Part shown: one piece after another, positions 37,102 through 48,042 of the stretch
Position numbering within the stretch: position 1 is the first letter of the stretch
Layout of the letters: each line of letters begins with the position of its first letter
NCBI RefSeq assembly: GCF_015644725.1
Contig: NZ_CP064795.1
Coordinates: 3,408,501 to 3,472,500 of the forward strand
Origin: Salinimonas marina
GTDB taxonomy: Bacteria; Pseudomonadota; Gammaproteobacteria; Enterobacterales; Alteromonadaceae
DNA length: 64,000 nt
Direction: 5' to 3'
The notes under the pieces: model-generated
What the model saw: the letters and a program-made list of their open reading frames with translations, nothing else
Database searches by the model: none
What the model was told of the DNA's origin: nothing
Translations under genes and position numbers: made by a program

Positions 37102-37359
37102 TTAAACGCCAGCTTTTTCTACAACGTTAACCAGTGCCCAGGTTTTATTCTTGGACAAAGGACGACACTCGCGAATAGTCACAAGATCGCCTTGGTTACA
37201 TACATTGTCTTCGTCGTGAGCGTGCAACTTAGTAGAACGCTTCATGAACTTCCCATAGATAGGATGCTTTACGAAACGCTCAACCACAACTGTGATGGTT
37301 TTATCCATTTTGTTGCTAACCACACGACCTTGAACTGTACGAATATTTTTTTCAGTCAT
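37102..37359 (-). CDS. rpsQ: 30S ribosomal protein S17
   Basis: 85 residues, full length. Begins [20 protein letters not shown] and carries the S17 signature around [16 protein letters not shown]. Primary 16S rRNA binder. Its ATG overlaps the rpmC stop (TAATG). It is the last gene of the S10 operon here and is followed directly by a terminator. Confidence 0.97.
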   Translation of the reverse strand: MTEKNIRTVQGRVVSNKMDKTITVVVERFVKHPIYGKFMKRSTKLHAHDEDNVCNQGDLVTIRECRPLSKNKTWALVNVVEKAGV

Positions 37360-37550
37360 TACGCATCAGCCTTTTGAGTCAGAATGGTTTTAACACGCGC
37401 GATGTTACGACGCACTTTTTTCAACTGGTCAGATTTTTCAAGCTGACCGGTCGAGTGCTGCATGCGCAGATTGAACTGTTCGCGTAGCAGGTTTAATAAC
37501 TCTGCATTCAGCTCTTCTACGCTTTTGTCTTTCAGTTCAGTCGCTTTCAT
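37359..37550 (-). CDS. rpmC: 50S ribosomal protein L29
   Basis: 63 residues, full length ([15 protein letters not shown], with [12 protein letters not shown]). Located by the polypeptide exit on the 50S subunit. Start and stop overlap its neighbours by one base each (TAATG), so translation is coupled. Confidence 0.97.
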   Translation of the reverse strand: MKATELKDKSVEELNAELLNLLREQFNLRMQHSTGQLEKSDQLKKVRRNIARVKTILTQKADA

Positions 37551-37963
37551 TACATCACCGTCCGAGTTACAAAGGTTGTTTTAAATGGCAGTTTTGCCGC
37601 TGCCAGTTCAAACGCCTCGCGTGCCAGAGCTTCAGGAACACCTTCCATCTCATAAAGAACACGGCCAGGTTGAATCTGGCATACCCAGTACTCAACGTTA
37701 CCTTTACCTTTACCTTGACGAACCTCAAGAGGCTTCTCAGTAATTGGCTTGTCAGGGAAAACCCGAATCCAGATTTTACCTTGACGCTTAACGTGACGAG
37801 TCATAGCACGACGCGCTGCTTCGATTTGGCGCGCAGTCATACGACCACGACCAACTGCTTTCAGGCCATACGTACCGAAGCTTACTTTGCTACCAGCAAC
37901 AGCAAGACCACGGTTACGACCTTTATGCTGTTTACGAAATTTCGTACGCTTAGGTTGTAACAT
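37550..37963 (-). CDS. rplP: 50S ribosomal protein L16
   Basis: 137 residues, full length ([19 protein letters not shown]). Contains [14 protein letters not shown] and the [19 protein letters not shown] segment whose Arg is hydroxylated by RoxA/YcfD in E. coli. It lies 2 bp after rpsC and overlaps rpmC by one base. Confidence 0.97.
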   Translation of the reverse strand: MLQPKRTKFRKQHKGRNRGLAVAGSKVSFGTYGLKAVGRGRMTARQIEAARRAMTRHVKRQGKIWIRVFPDKPITEKPLEVRQGKGKGNVEYWVCQIQPGRVLYEMEGVPEALAREAFELAAAKLPFKTTFVTRTVM

Positions 37964-37965
37964 GA

Positions 37966-38667
37966 TTAGCCCTCTCGCTTAGCGCTGCGGCCTTTCTTCT
38001 TAGGTTGAGCAGGAGGCTGCTCTTGGTTTGTAGGCAGACCGCCCAGAACCTCACCTTTGAAGATCCATACTTTAACGCCGATGATACCGTAAGTAGTCGC
38101 TGCTTCTGATGTTGCATAGTCGATGTCTGCACGGAATGTGTGCAGAGGAACACGACCTTCGCGATACCATTCAGTACGGGCAATCTCTGCACCGCCTAAA
38201 CGACCGCTAACTTCTACTTTGATACCTTTAGCACCAAGACGCATTGCATTTTGTACCGCACGCTTCATAGCACGACGGAACATTACACGACGCTCAAGCT
38301 GGCTTGAGATGCTATCAGCTACTAGCTGACCATCTAGCTCAGGCTTGCGTACTTCAGCAATGTTAATCTGAGCAGGCACGCCGGCCAGCTTAGATACATG
38401 GTTACGCAGCTTTTCTACGTCTTCACCTTTTTTACCGATAACAACACCCGGACGAGCGGTGTGAATAGTCACACGGATGCTCTTCGCTGGACGCTCGATA
38501 ACGATTTTTGACAGTGAAGCGTTTTTCAGTTTCTTTGTCAGGTACTGACGTACCAAATGATCGTTGTACAGGTTATCTGCATAATCTGCGGTATTAGCGT
38601 ACCAGGTAGAAGTCCATGGTTTGCTGATACCCAGGCGTATACCTGTAGGATGTACCTTCTGTCCCAT
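37966..38667 (-). CDS. rpsC: 30S ribosomal protein S3
   Basis: 233 residues, full length ([18 protein letters not shown]). The KH domain GXXG loop is in [15 protein letters not shown]. The C-terminus has a basic tail ([12 protein letters not shown]). Confidence 0.97.
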   Translation of the reverse strand: MGQKVHPTGIRLGISKPWTSTWYANTADYADNLYNDHLVRQYLTKKLKNASLSKIVIERPAKSIRVTIHTARPGVVIGKKGEDVEKLRNHVSKLAGVPAQINIAEVRKPELDGQLVADSISSQLERRVMFRRAMKRAVQNAMRLGAKGIKVEVSGRLGGAEIARTEWYREGRVPLHTFRADIDYATSEAATTYGIIGVKVWIFKGEVLGGLPTNQEQPPAQPKKKGRSAKREG

Positions 38668-38676
38668 TATCTACTC

Positions 38677-39009
38677 CTAGTTATCCGCTACAACCACAGT
38701 GATGTGACTGCTGCGTTTAAAGATACGGTCAGCACGGCCTTTGGCACGTGGCTTGATACGTTTCATTGTTGGACCTTCGTCAACAAAAATCTTTGCAACG
38801 CGCAGTTCATCAATGTCAGCACCTTCGTTATGCTCTGCGTTAGCAACAGCAGACTCCAGTACTTTCTTGACAAGCGCAGCGCTTTTCTTAGGGCTGTATG
38901 TTAAAAGCTCAAGGGCTTTTTCTACATGCATCCCGCGAACCTGATCCGCAACCAAGCGTGCTTTTTGAGCAGACGTGCGGGCGAAACGGTGTTTAGCTAA
39001 TGCTTCCAT
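38677..39009 (-). CDS. rplV: 50S ribosomal protein L22
   Basis: 110 residues, full length ([20 protein letters not shown]), with the beta-hairpin tip [20 protein letters not shown] that lines the exit tunnel and is the site of macrolide-resistance changes in other species. Confidence 0.97.
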   Translation of the reverse strand: MEALAKHRFARTSAQKARLVADQVRGMHVEKALELLTYSPKKSAALVKKVLESAVANAEHNEGADIDELRVAKIFVDEGPTMKRIKPRAKGRADRIFKRSSHITVVVADN

Positions 39010-39020
39010 CTTCCTACCCC

Positions 39021-39296
39021 TTAACGTTTGCTTTTCTTATCCGCGACATGGCCGCGGTAAGTACGCGTTGGCGCAAATTCGCCCAACTTATGGCCGACCA
39101 TTTCATCGCTGATGATGACTGGAACGTGCTGGCGACCGTTATGGACCGCAATGGTCAACCCAATCATATCTGGGATGATCATAGAACGGCGTGACCAAGT
39201 CTTAATTGGTTTACGCTCATTCTTTTCCACTGCAGCCTCTACCTTCTTCAGCAAGTGAAGGTCGATAAATGGACCTTTCTTGAGAGAACGTGGCAT
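39021..39296 (-). CDS. rpsS: 30S ribosomal protein S19
   Basis: 91 residues, full length ([20 protein letters not shown]), with [17 protein letters not shown] and the C-terminal [14 protein letters not shown]. Binds 16S rRNA with S13 near the A site. Confidence 0.97.
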   Translation of the reverse strand: MPRSLKKGPFIDLHLLKKVEAAVEKNERKPIKTWSRRSMIIPDMIGLTIAVHNGRQHVPVIISDEMVGHKLGEFAPTRTYRGHVADKKSKR

Positions 39297-39310
39297 GGTG
39301 AATCCTCGCT

Positions 39311-40135
39311 TTATTTGTTACGACGACGTACGATAAGTTTATCAGTACGCTTGTTGCTTCGGGTCTTCTTACCTTTAGTAGGAGTACCCCAAGGTGATAC
39401 TGGGTGACGGCCACCCGATGTACGTCCTTCACCACCACCGTGTGGGTGATCAACCGGGTTCATGGCAACACCACGAACGGTAGGACGAACACCACGCCAG
39501 CGGCTTGCGCCTGCTTTACCCAGTGAACGTAGCATATGCTCTGCATTACCCACTTCACCAATGGTGGCGCGGCAATCAGACAATACTTTACGCATTTCGC
39601 CAGAACGCAGACGCAGTGTAACGTAATTTCCGTCACGGGCCAGGATCTGAGCGTAAGCACCAGCAGAACGTGCAATTTGTGCACCTTTGCCAGGCTTCAT
39701 TTCGATAGCGTGTACTACGGTACCTACTGGAATATTGCGCATTGGCAATGTGTTACCAGCTTTAATAGGCGACTGCGTACCAGATTGAATCTGGTCGCCA
39801 GACTTGATGCCTTTAGGTGCCAGGATGTAACGACGCTCACCGTCTGCATACAGAACCAATGCAATGTTTGCAGAACGGTTCGGATCATATTCTAAACGCT
39901 CAACTGTGCCGACAATGCCGTCTTTGTTGCGTTTAAAGTCAATCAGGCGGTAGTGATGTTTATGACCACCACCAACGTGACGTACTGTAATACGACCATT
40001 GTTGTTACGACCGCCAGACTTGCTGTTTTTTTCCAGCAGGGGTGCATAAGGTGCACCTTTGTGAAGGTCATGATTAATGACCTTAACAACGTGACGACGA
40101 CCGGCAGAAGTTGGCTTAGCTTTCATTAATGGCAT
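39311..40135 (-). CDS. rplB: 50S ribosomal protein L2
   Basis: 274 residues, full length ([19 protein letters not shown]). [20 protein letters not shown] contains the conserved His implicated near the peptidyl-transferase centre. One of the most conserved ribosomal proteins. Confidence 0.97.
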   Translation of the reverse strand: MPLMKAKPTSAGRRHVVKVINHDLHKGAPYAPLLEKNSKSGGRNNNGRITVRHVGGGHKHHYRLIDFKRNKDGIVGTVERLEYDPNRSANIALVLYADGERRYILAPKGIKSGDQIQSGTQSPIKAGNTLPMRNIPVGTVVHAIEMKPGKGAQIARSAGAYAQILARDGNYVTLRLRSGEMRKVLSDCRATIGEVGNAEHMLRSLGKAGASRWRGVRPTVRGVAMNPVDHPHGGGEGRTSGGRHPVSPWGTPTKGKKTRSNKRTDKLIVRRRNK

Positions 40136-40149
40136 TTCTAATCCCCTTC

Positions 40150-40449
40150 TTACTCAGCGCCACCGACAAAGTCGATGTCCTGACCTTCTTTAAGCGAAAC
40201 ATACGCTTTTTTCCAGTCGCTGCGTTTACCGAAAGACGAACCGTGACGCTTGGTTTTACCCTTAACATTCACAGTACGAACACCTTCAACTTCAACTTCA
40301 AACAGCTTTTGTACGGCTGCTTTAACTTCAGCTTTAGTCGCGTCTTTCGCTACCTTAAATACAACTGTGTTGCCTGCTTCAGCAGCCAGAGTCGATTTTT
40401 CCGATACGTGAGGTGCTACCAGCACCTTAAGTAGACGTTCTTCGTTCAT
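40150..40449 (-). CDS. rplW: 50S ribosomal protein L23
   Basis: 99 residues, full length ([20 protein letters not shown]). The docking site for trigger factor and SRP at the tunnel exit. Its start overlaps the rplD stop by 4 bp (ATGA). Confidence 0.97.
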   Translation of the reverse strand: MNEERLLKVLVAPHVSEKSTLAAEAGNTVVFKVAKDATKAEVKAAVQKLFEVEVEGVRTVNVKGKTKRHGSSFGKRSDWKKAYVSLKEGQDIDFVGGAE

Positions 40450-41051
40450 GCTAACGACTCCTCAAGCTGTTTCACTGCATCTGCAGTGATTAGCACTTTT
40501 TCAAATGCAATCAGGCTTACCGGGTCGATACCAGCTACGTCACGAACGTCAACCTTGTATAGGTTACGTGCGGCCAGAAACAGATTTTCTTCTACTTCTG
40601 ACGTTACGATTAGAACATCTTTCAGTTCTAGTTCGTTTAGCTTGCCAACAAGGGCTTTAGTTTTAGGTGTATCAACACCGAACTTTTCTACCACTACCAG
40701 GCGATCCTGACGGATCAGCTCAGATAGGATGCTTTTGATCGCACCACGGTACATTTTCTTGTTAACTTTTTGCTCGTGATCACGAGGCTTTGCAGCAAAC
40801 GCACGGCCACCACCAACCCAGATTGGGCTGCGGATAGTACCAGCACGTGCACGGCCAGTACCTTTTTGACGCCATGGTTTCTTACCACCACCACGAACTT
40901 CAGCACGAGTCTTTTGTGCTTTTGTACCCTGACGAGCGCCGGCGCCGTAAGCAACAACTACCTGGTGTACCAGGGCTTCGTTGAATTCACGTCCAAAGGT
41001 CGCTTCGGATACTTCAAGAGCGCTTTGCGCGTCTTTCAATGTTAATTCCAT
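40446..41051 (-). CDS. rplD: 50S ribosomal protein L4
   Basis: 201 residues, full length ([20 protein letters not shown]), with the tunnel loop [20 protein letters not shown]. In E. coli L4 also represses its own S10 operon by binding the leader; the long leader upstream of rpsJ is consistent with that here. Confidence 0.97.
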   Translation of the reverse strand: MELTLKDAQSALEVSEATFGREFNEALVHQVVVAYGAGARQGTKAQKTRAEVRGGGKKPWRQKGTGRARAGTIRSPIWVGGGRAFAAKPRDHEQKVNKKMYRGAIKSILSELIRQDRLVVVEKFGVDTPKTKALVGKLNELELKDVLIVTSEVEENLFLAARNLYKVDVRDVAGIDPVSLIAFEKVLITADAVKQLEESLA

Positions 41052-41069
41052 CAGTTCACTCCCCAGACG

Positions 41070-41708
41070 TTACGCTTTAACAGCAGGCTTAACGATTACA
41101 TCGCCGCCTGTTGCGCCAGGTACGGCACCTTTAACCAGGATAAGGTTGTTTTCTACGTCTACACGTACAACTTCCAAAGACTGCGTAGTCACTTTCTTGT
41201 TACCAAGCTGACCTGCCATTTTCTTGCCTTTGAAAACTTTACCAGGTGATTGGTTTTGACCAATCGAACCAGGCGCACGGTGAGACAAAGAGTTACCGTG
41301 AGTAGCACGTTGCGCGGTGAAGTTCCAACGCTTAATTGCACCCGCGAAACCTTTACCCTTTGAGGTGCCAGTCACATCAATCTTTTTGGTGTCGTTGAAG
41401 ATTTCAACAGTGATTTCACTGCCCACTTCAATTTCGCCACCTTCGTTTTCTTCAAGGCGGAATTCCACCAGAGAACGACCTGCTTCAACACCGGCTTTAG
41501 CAAAATGACCTGCTGCAGCTTTGTTGACACGGTTCGCTTTCTTGGTTCCAGCAGTAACCTGAAGAGCGCGATAACCGTCAGTTTCATCAGTGCGTAACTG
41601 AGTAACACGGTTCGGGGTCGCTTCGATAACAGTCACAGGGATAGACGTACCATCTTCAGTGAAGATGCGAGTCATACCCACTTTACGACCGACTAGACCA
41701 ATCGCCAT
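41070..41708 (-). CDS. rplC: 50S ribosomal protein L3
   Basis: 212 residues, full length ([20 protein letters not shown]). The central extension [20 protein letters not shown] reaches the peptidyl-transferase centre and contains the Gln that PrmB methylates in E. coli. Confidence 0.97.
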   Translation of the reverse strand: MAIGLVGRKVGMTRIFTEDGTSIPVTVIEATPNRVTQLRTDETDGYRALQVTAGTKKANRVNKAAAGHFAKAGVEAGRSLVEFRLEENEGGEIEVGSEITVEIFNDTKKIDVTGTSKGKGFAGAIKRWNFTAQRATHGNSLSHRAPGSIGQNQSPGKVFKGKKMAGQLGNKKVTTQSLEVVRVDVENNLILVKGAVPGATGGDVIVKPAVKA

Positions 41709-41726
41709 TGTTATAACCCTCTCTTG

Positions 41727-42268
<542 letters not shown>

Positions 42269-42274
42269 GCGCGC

Positions 42275-42302
42275 ATTATATACAGTTGATTACTTTTTGC
42301 AA
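42275..42302 (-). promoter_or_regulatory. sigma-70 promoter of the S10 operon
   Basis: On the minus strand TTGCAA (42297-42302), a 16-bp spacer, then TATAAT (42275-42280), followed by a GCGCGCC discriminator typical of stringently controlled ribosomal promoters. Confidence 0.75.
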
Positions 42303-42745
42303 GCTCTATCTGCAGAAAAAGTGAACGCACTGTGAATGTCGTACCCACTCTATTTTCGGCCACGAGAACGTACTACCGGTACGCGCTTGCTGACTTACGA
42401 TGAGGCTGCACAGGACAACATTTTTGCGGGTAAATAGCAAGGCCAGTGGGCCGCCGTGATGCAAGCCACGCTTAAGGTTTATCTTTGCCGCGCACCGGCC
42501 TACGCCAAAGGATGAGTTAAAATGAACGGCGTTATTGCCTATACTGAGTACCTACTAACGGTTTTGCCACATGGTTATGCTGCCCTGCTCTAGCCTAATT
42601 GTTATTGCTGAGCGCCAGTGAACCGTATAAGGTGAGGCCTATTCTTAACACAAAAGAAACTGCATGATCGTATATATTGTGCCACTGCTGGCTTTTCAGC
42701 AAAGTAGTAATATAGCGGTTTCAGGGAACAGTCAGTAAGATTGCT
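42303..42745. other. intergenic region between the S10 promoter and the GspE-like gene
   Basis: About 440 bp with no gene I can support. It must contain upstream elements of the S10 promoter and the promoter of the ATPase gene at 42746. Confidence 0.4.
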
Positions 42746-44962
42746 ATGATAGCGAATAATAACCAGCAGTTGCTGGATGAGATAAAAACCACTCTGGGTA
42801 GTCACTCTACATTAATGGGCGCCTACTCACAGCTTGAAGGTATATTGCTGAAATTATTCGACGCCACACGTATGAGTATTTTTCAGCGGCGCCGTCAGCA
42901 TCAGGACCTGGTGGCCCGGTTTAAAACCGGTATGGAAACTACTGAAATAAAGGTCCCCATTAGCCCATTATCTATCGCCGGCTATGTGGCCTTAGCCCAA
43001 CGTCCGTTACTCATTCGTAACCCTTATAGTACGGATGAGTTGCAAAGCATCCATCCGCGCTTACGCTTTGCCGATAAATTCGATAAAACCGGTTCTTTTC
43101 GCACCCATAATATTTTATGTGTGCCGATATTAAATGCCGGCGTGTTGTTGGGGGTAATGCAAATTATCAACAAGAACAACGGCACCTTTGAAGAAGCTGA
43201 CCTGGAACTGGCTAACGAAGTCTCCGACATTCTGGGCAAAAAGTTTCGTTATGAACTTGGCGGCACGGCGAACCCGTTTGATTCATTGCTGCATCAGGGG
43301 GTTATCAGCGACACCGCTTTGGAAGATATTCTTAAATCTTCACAGGATCATCGCCAGGCGATACAGCGGCTGATGAGCGAATACCGTATCACTGAAGCGC
43401 AAATTGGCAATTCGCTGTCGACCCATTATCAGGTGCCATTTTTTACCTATCAGCCCGATAAGTATCATTTGTATCAAACCGACAGCAAGCTGAACCTGTC
43501 GTACCTCAAACGCAACTTTGTGGCGGTAGTGGCTGATGTCAGAGACAACCCGATAGTGTTGATGACCGAGCCGAACAATGCGGCACTGTTGATGGAAATT
43601 GAAAGTGCCATGGGGATTGATGTCTACGACATCGCGGTGGGTCTGCCCAATCATGTTCTGCAATATCTGGGTGAAGGTTCGGGCGGTTCAGCGCCGGGCG
43701 AGATGAGCGAAATTCTGGATGAGATAGGCACCTCGGCAGAAGATCATGATGAGCAGGTGGACGAGCTATCTGATGATGCCCCTGCGGTTGTGCGTCTGGT
43801 AAGTCGTATTTTACACGATGCCAAACGCCTCAATGCTTCTGATATCCATATTGACCCGGAAAAGAACGGCCCGACCCGGGTGCGCATGCGTATCGACGGG
43901 GTCTGCCGGGACATGAGTCAGGTACCTAACTCCCACCACAGTGCGGTGATAGCGCGGATCAAAATCATGTCCAACCTTAACATCGCAGAAAAGCGTGTGC
44001 CCCAGGATGGCAAGCTGGCGTTCAAAATGAGCGGTCAGCTGGTAGAGGTGCGGGTCGCAACCATTCCGACCGTGGCCGGTGAAGGGGTCGTAATGCGGAT
44101 TCTGGCCTCTGGTGGTGCCATGCCTATTGGTAAAATGAACCTTGCTGCCAACAATATGCAGCGATTAGAGGGGATGATCAAAAAGCCTCACGGTATCTTA
44201 CTGGTCGTGGGTCCTACCGGGTCAGGTAAAACCACCACCCTGCATGCGGTGCTGGGCTATCTGAATACCCCAGAAAAGAAAATCTGGACCGCCGAAGACC
44301 CGGTGGAGATCACCCAGGCTGGATTGCAACAGGTGCAGGTGAGCCCCAAGATTGGCTTCACCTTTGCCAATGCACTGCGCGCCTTCTTACGGGCCGACCC
44401 TGATATTATTCTGATTGGTGAGATGCGGGATAAAGAAACCGCCCACGCGGGTATCGAAGCCTCGCTAACCGGCCACCTGGTGTTGTCGACCCTACACACC
44501 AACTCGGCGCCGGAAACCATCACCCGGTTACTGGATTTAGGGCTGGACCCGGTCAATTTTTCGGATGCCTGTGTCGGTATTCTGGCTCAGCGTCTGATTC
44601 GTACCTTGTGCGGCAGCTGTAAAGAAAGCTATACCGCCAACGACGACGAGGTCGCCTTCATTCGTCGCCAATACGGCGAGAGCTACCTTAACGAGCTTGA
44701 ACTGGGAGAGAACCTTACCCTGTATCGAGGCAAAGGCTGTGAGGAATGCGGCGGCACAGGTTATCGTGGACGTACCGGGGTTCACGAACTGCTGGGGATG
44801 ACGCCAGAATTACGCTCGCTGGTCTATAAAGAAGGCAGTGTCGCCCAGATGAAAAGCCAGGCCATGGACGATGGTATGCGCACCCTGGTTCAGGATGCCA
44901 TATTTAAAGCATTAAAAGGGGATACCGATTTGGCGCAGGTACAAATCATCGGCGGCGACTAA
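42746..44962 (+). CDS. GAF domain-containing GspE/PilB-type ATPase
   Basis: 738 residues. An N-terminal GAF domain (about 25-170, with LLIRNPYS and RTHNILCVPILNAGVLLGVMQ) is fused to a T2SSE/MshE-type N-domain (about 185-300) and a secretion ATPase. Motifs: SDIHIDPEKNGPTRVRMRID, Walker A VGPTGSGKTTT, Asp box IWTAEDPVEI, Walker B LRADPDIILIGEMRD, and a zinc-type tetracysteine (CGSCKE and CEECGGTGYRG). Such ATPases power pilus extension or type II secretion. No pilin, GspF/PilC or secretin gene is adjacent, so it is an orphan; the GAF domain suggests ligand or nucleotide control. Confidence 0.88.
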   Translation: MIANNNQQLLDEIKTTLGSHSTLMGAYSQLEGILLKLFDATRMSIFQRRRQHQDLVARFKTGMETTEIKVPISPLSIAGYVALAQRPLLIRNPYSTDELQSIHPRLRFADKFDKTGSFRTHNILCVPILNAGVLLGVMQIINKNNGTFEEADLELANEVSDILGKKFRYELGGTANPFDSLLHQGVISDTALEDILKSSQDHRQAIQRLMSEYRITEAQIGNSLSTHYQVPFFTYQPDKYHLYQTDSKLNLSYLKRNFVAVVADVRDNPIVLMTEPNNAALLMEIESAMGIDVYDIAVGLPNHVLQYLGEGSGGSAPGEMSEILDEIGTSAEDHDEQVDELSDDAPAVVRLVSRILHDAKRLNASDIHIDPEKNGPTRVRMRIDGVCRDMSQVPNSHHSAVIARIKIMSNLNIAEKRVPQDGKLAFKMSGQLVEVRVATIPTVAGEGVVMRILASGGAMPIGKMNLAANNMQRLEGMIKKPHGILLVVGPTGSGKTTTLHAVLGYLNTPEKKIWTAEDPVEITQAGLQQVQVSPKIGFTFANALRAFLRADPDIILIGEMRDKETAHAGIEASLTGHLVLSTLHTNSAPETITRLLDLGLDPVNFSDACVGILAQRLIRTLCGSCKESYTANDDEVAFIRRQYGESYLNELELGENLTLYRGKGCEECGGTGYRGRTGVHELLGMTPELRSLVYKEGSVAQMKSQAMDDGMRTLVQDAIFKALKGDTDLAQVQIIGGD

Positions 44963-44992
44963 GCCTCTCCTGCCCCACCGTTTGACTGTATG

Positions 44993-45024
44993 GGCAATGT
45001 TGCTTTTTTTTAAAGAACATTGCC
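44993..45024. other. inverted repeat with a T-run loop
   Basis: GGCAATGTT and AACATTGCC, nine perfect pairs, around a 14-nt loop holding an eight-T run. It lies 31 bp past the ATPase stop. Not a standard terminator because the T-run is in the loop. The rest of 44963-45274 shows no gene. Confidence 0.45.
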
Positions 45025-45274
45025 TGTCTCTCCTAACTATTCCTTATAACTATTCCTGATGTTCCAGGGTTTCAATTCTGGTTAGCCTGCCGGGTCATGT
45101 CTACGAACAGATATCACAAAGCCAGCCTTCCCAATACCACCTTCGCCGCAAACCCATGCCTTGTGCCGTAATGTCTGTGATATATTGCAAGACTTTCGTG
45201 GGCGGTACCCATTCGCCTGATTGCAATGGCCGATAGTCGGGTACCAATTAACTCCTGTCATCTGAGAGTACGAA

Positions 45275-46966
45275 ATGTTTGCGGTTGATTTCGAAATTCT
45301 GATAGCAGCCTTGCTGCTGTTCACCGGTATCTTATCCAGTATGTTGTCTCCCCGCCTGGGTCTGCCCATGCTGGTACTGTTTTTAATTGTTGGCATGCTG
45401 GCGGGTGAAGCTGGTATTGGTGGCATCGCCTTTAATGATGCCGAAGCGGCCCATGCGATGGGCACCCTGGCGCTGGCGATTATTCTTTTTGATGGGGGCC
45501 TGCAAACTTCCAAAGCCGCGATTAAGATGGCCTGGAAACCAGCCTCCTTACTGGCCACCGTGGGCGTGGCAGTAACGGCCGGCATTACCGGTATTGCCGC
45601 CGCCACCATCCTGGGCATTCCGCCCCTGGTAGGGCTATTACTGGGGGCGATTGTGGGCTCCACCGACGCGGCCGCGGTTTTTTCTATTCTTCGTAGTGCC
45701 GGCATTAATATAAATCCCCGGCTTAAATCCACCCTCGAAATAGAAAGTGCTTCGAACGATCCTATGGCTATCTTCCTTACCATAGGATTGTTAGGTCTGA
45801 TTACCAACGAGATGTCGCCGGGCGTTGAAATGGTATGGCTGTTTGTTAAACAGATGGGCATTGGCGCGCTGGCGGGCCTGGTTATCGGCTGGCTGGCGGT
45901 CAAACTGATCAACCGTTTGAAGCTGATTGCTGCAGGTTTGTATCCGGTCCTGATAGCGGTGTGTGGCACCCTGGCCTTTGGGGTGGCAGCATCTTTAGAC
46001 GGCAGTGGTTTTTTAGCCACCTTTATCGCCGGGGCTATTATTGGCAACAGCCGCTTTGTGTATCAGCATGCGACCTTTTTATTTTTGGACGGGCTGGCCT
46101 GGCTTAGCCAAATCGCTATGTTCGTTATGCTGGGGTTATTGGTTAATCCGCCCTCGTTACTGGAGGTATGGGCTGAAGGCTTATTGATTGCGATTATTCT
46201 GGTGTTTATTGCCCGGCCGCTTGCGGTGGCCCCCATGCTGGCCTTTAGCCGCTTCAATGTGCGGGAAATCACGATGATTTCCTGGGTCGGCTTACGTGGT
46301 TCGGTGCCCATAATCCTGGCTATCTTTCCGCTCTTGTTTGGCATTGCCGAAGCCGGCCTGGTGTTTAATGTGGTCTTTTTTGTGGTGTTAATATCAGCCA
46401 CCTTACAGGGCTCGTCGCTGCCCTGGATGGCACGTAAACTTAAACTTATCGAACCACCGGTGCCCAGCATTTCCAAAAAGCTGGAGATCCCGTCGCTGGG
46501 CGATGTGGACGTGGACCTGATAGAGATTAAACTTAATACTTCATGCAAAGTGGTGGGCAAAGCCCTGGATGAACTACCGTTACCATTGGGTGTGGATGTC
46601 GCAATGATGGTGCGAGACAACAAGGTGGTAACACCACAAAGCCATCCGGTGCTGGCCACCCATGACTACCTGTTTATCACCGTCCAGCCACGGCTCCATG
46701 GCTATGTAAATACGCTTTTCTCCAGTGTGGAGCGGGGGGAAAAAAGCGGCCTGGAGCGCCGCTCGGCATTGTTTGACGGGTATACCACTATTGGCGAGCT
46801 GGCTCATTATTATGACCTGGATTTAAGTCCGGCGGATAACACGACCCTTACCCGTCTGGTCAGTAAGCAACGCCACCCGGTACAGTTGTCGGTGGGCACT
46901 TTTGCCCGTGCCACTGACGCTCCGGCGACCCATACGATGGTGCGGTTTACACCCGCCCCCTACTAG
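45275..46966 (+). CDS. cvrA: K+/H+ antiporter (CvrA/NhaP2 type)
   Basis: 563 residues. About 12-13 membrane segments (5-390) with CPA1 features (ILSSMLSPRLGLPMLVLFL, FDGGLQTSKAAIKM, GSTDAAAVFSILR, ESASNDPMAIFLT). A cytoplasmic TrkA-C-type domain (about 400-475) and a further C-terminal domain follow, the layout of the NhaP2/CvrA antiporter that expels K+ and guards cell volume at low osmolarity. Length fits the family. It is distinct from the antiporter at 31771, which carries a Rossmann-type domain. Confidence 0.88.
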   Translation: MFAVDFEILIAALLLFTGILSSMLSPRLGLPMLVLFLIVGMLAGEAGIGGIAFNDAEAAHAMGTLALAIILFDGGLQTSKAAIKMAWKPASLLATVGVAVTAGITGIAAATILGIPPLVGLLLGAIVGSTDAAAVFSILRSAGININPRLKSTLEIESASNDPMAIFLTIGLLGLITNEMSPGVEMVWLFVKQMGIGALAGLVIGWLAVKLINRLKLIAAGLYPVLIAVCGTLAFGVAASLDGSGFLATFIAGAIIGNSRFVYQHATFLFLDGLAWLSQIAMFVMLGLLVNPPSLLEVWAEGLLIAIILVFIARPLAVAPMLAFSRFNVREITMISWVGLRGSVPIILAIFPLLFGIAEAGLVFNVVFFVVLISATLQGSSLPWMARKLKLIEPPVPSISKKLEIPSLGDVDVDLIEIKLNTSCKVVGKALDELPLPLGVDVAMMVRDNKVVTPQSHPVLATHDYLFITVQPRLHGYVNTLFSSVERGEKSGLERRSALFDGYTTIGELAHYYDLDLSPADNTTLTRLVSKQRHPVQLSVGTFARATDAPATHTMVRFTPAPY

Positions 46967-46975
46967 TTATCGAGG

Positions 46976-47710
46976 TTACTTTTTTAAAATCAGCTGGCCG
47001 AATACCGAAGCATCAATATAGCCCCGGTTTTTATCGCCATTAACCGGGGTGATGCTATGAGAACCCATAAAGTGTTCGCGGGTGTCGCTGCCATCATTGT
47101 CACAATAGGCCAGCATGAAGCCCAGCGTTTTATCGGCTTCTAAGGTCACCGGCTCCCCGGGCTGGGCGGTGGTAAAGGTATCGGGATACAGGCGCACGGC
47201 GACTTCCCAGACAATGTTGTAGGGCGCTTCCGTTTGACGACGCCAGGCCGAATCAAGGTGATCATTGAGTAAGATCACCTCCTTATCGTTTTGGGCATTG
47301 CCGAAGTCCGCCACATTACCGTCCAGGGCGATATGATAGGCAAAGGCATTAAAGCTGTGCAGATGGTCACCCCCTGAAGCATCTTCATCCAGAAAGATTT
47401 CAAGACAATCATCATCCCAGTAAGCTTCTTTAGGATCGGGATGGGTGTCCATCAGTACATCATCGGTGATTTCCACCATCAAATACAGTTGCTGTTCATC
47501 CCACGCCAGTTTATAACGGCCGGAAAAATCACTGGCTTCAGGCACCGTCCCGGCCATCTGATGCTCCAGTGGCGACCATTCAGAAAGCTTCCACACCGCT
47601 TCATCGGCCACCCCGTCAACCGTTACCGTTCTTGCGGTATAGGGGACTGTCTGGGCAGCAGTCCCGCTGTAGCTCAGGCCAAGCAGGGTAAGTAAAGCAA
47701 TAGTTCGCAT
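46976..47710 (-). CDS. secreted CBM9-like (carbohydrate-binding family 9) protein
   Basis: 244 residues with a signal peptide (MRTIALLTLLGLSYSGTAA-QT). A single domain resembling CBM9 follows: VDGVADEAVWKLSEWSPL at the start, YKLAWDEQQLYLMVEITDD, then DDDCLEIFLDED with a run of acids suited to Ca binding. CBM9 modules bind reducing ends of polysaccharides; many stand-alone members in marine bacteria are uncharacterised. It converges with the antiporter gene, 9 bp away. Confidence 0.8.
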   Translation of the reverse strand: MRTIALLTLLGLSYSGTAAQTVPYTARTVTVDGVADEAVWKLSEWSPLEHQMAGTVPEASDFSGRYKLAWDEQQLYLMVEITDDVLMDTHPDPKEAYWDDDCLEIFLDEDASGGDHLHSFNAFAYHIALDGNVADFGNAQNDKEVILLNDHLDSAWRRQTEAPYNIVWEVAVRLYPDTFTTAQPGEPVTLEADKTLGFMLAYCDNDGSDTREHFMGSHSITPVNGDKNRGYIDASVFGQLILKK

Positions 47711-48042
47711 AGGGGGTCCTTACAGACTGTTAAAATAACTGACAGCAAAAAGAGAAAGTTGTTAGTAATTTTTACACATTTTATTCTAAATACATACTAC
47801 CAAAGCCAACCAGCCTTTTTACGGCCACCCGGCGCCGCTTAAAAATAATGACTAAGCTAATGATGTATTTGTGCTTTTTACATTACCCAACAACAAGCGT
47901 CAAAATTTTGTCACCTCTGGCACCTACCATGCATTAAATAAAACGATAGCAAGAAGATTTTGATAGTTTCTTGCCAAAGCGGCCACATTGCAATAATTGA
48001 ATAATAAGGCTGAGTAGGCCAGGTGTTTACTCTGAAACCATT
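47711..48042. other. AT-rich intergenic region
   Basis: About 330 bp between divergent genes. Several A/T tracts, no credible gene. The promoters of both flanking genes should lie here. Confidence 0.35.

Noticed and set aside
45082..46047. 321-codon minus-strand frame across the K+/H+ antiporter
   Set aside because: Antisense shadow of a conserved membrane protein gene.
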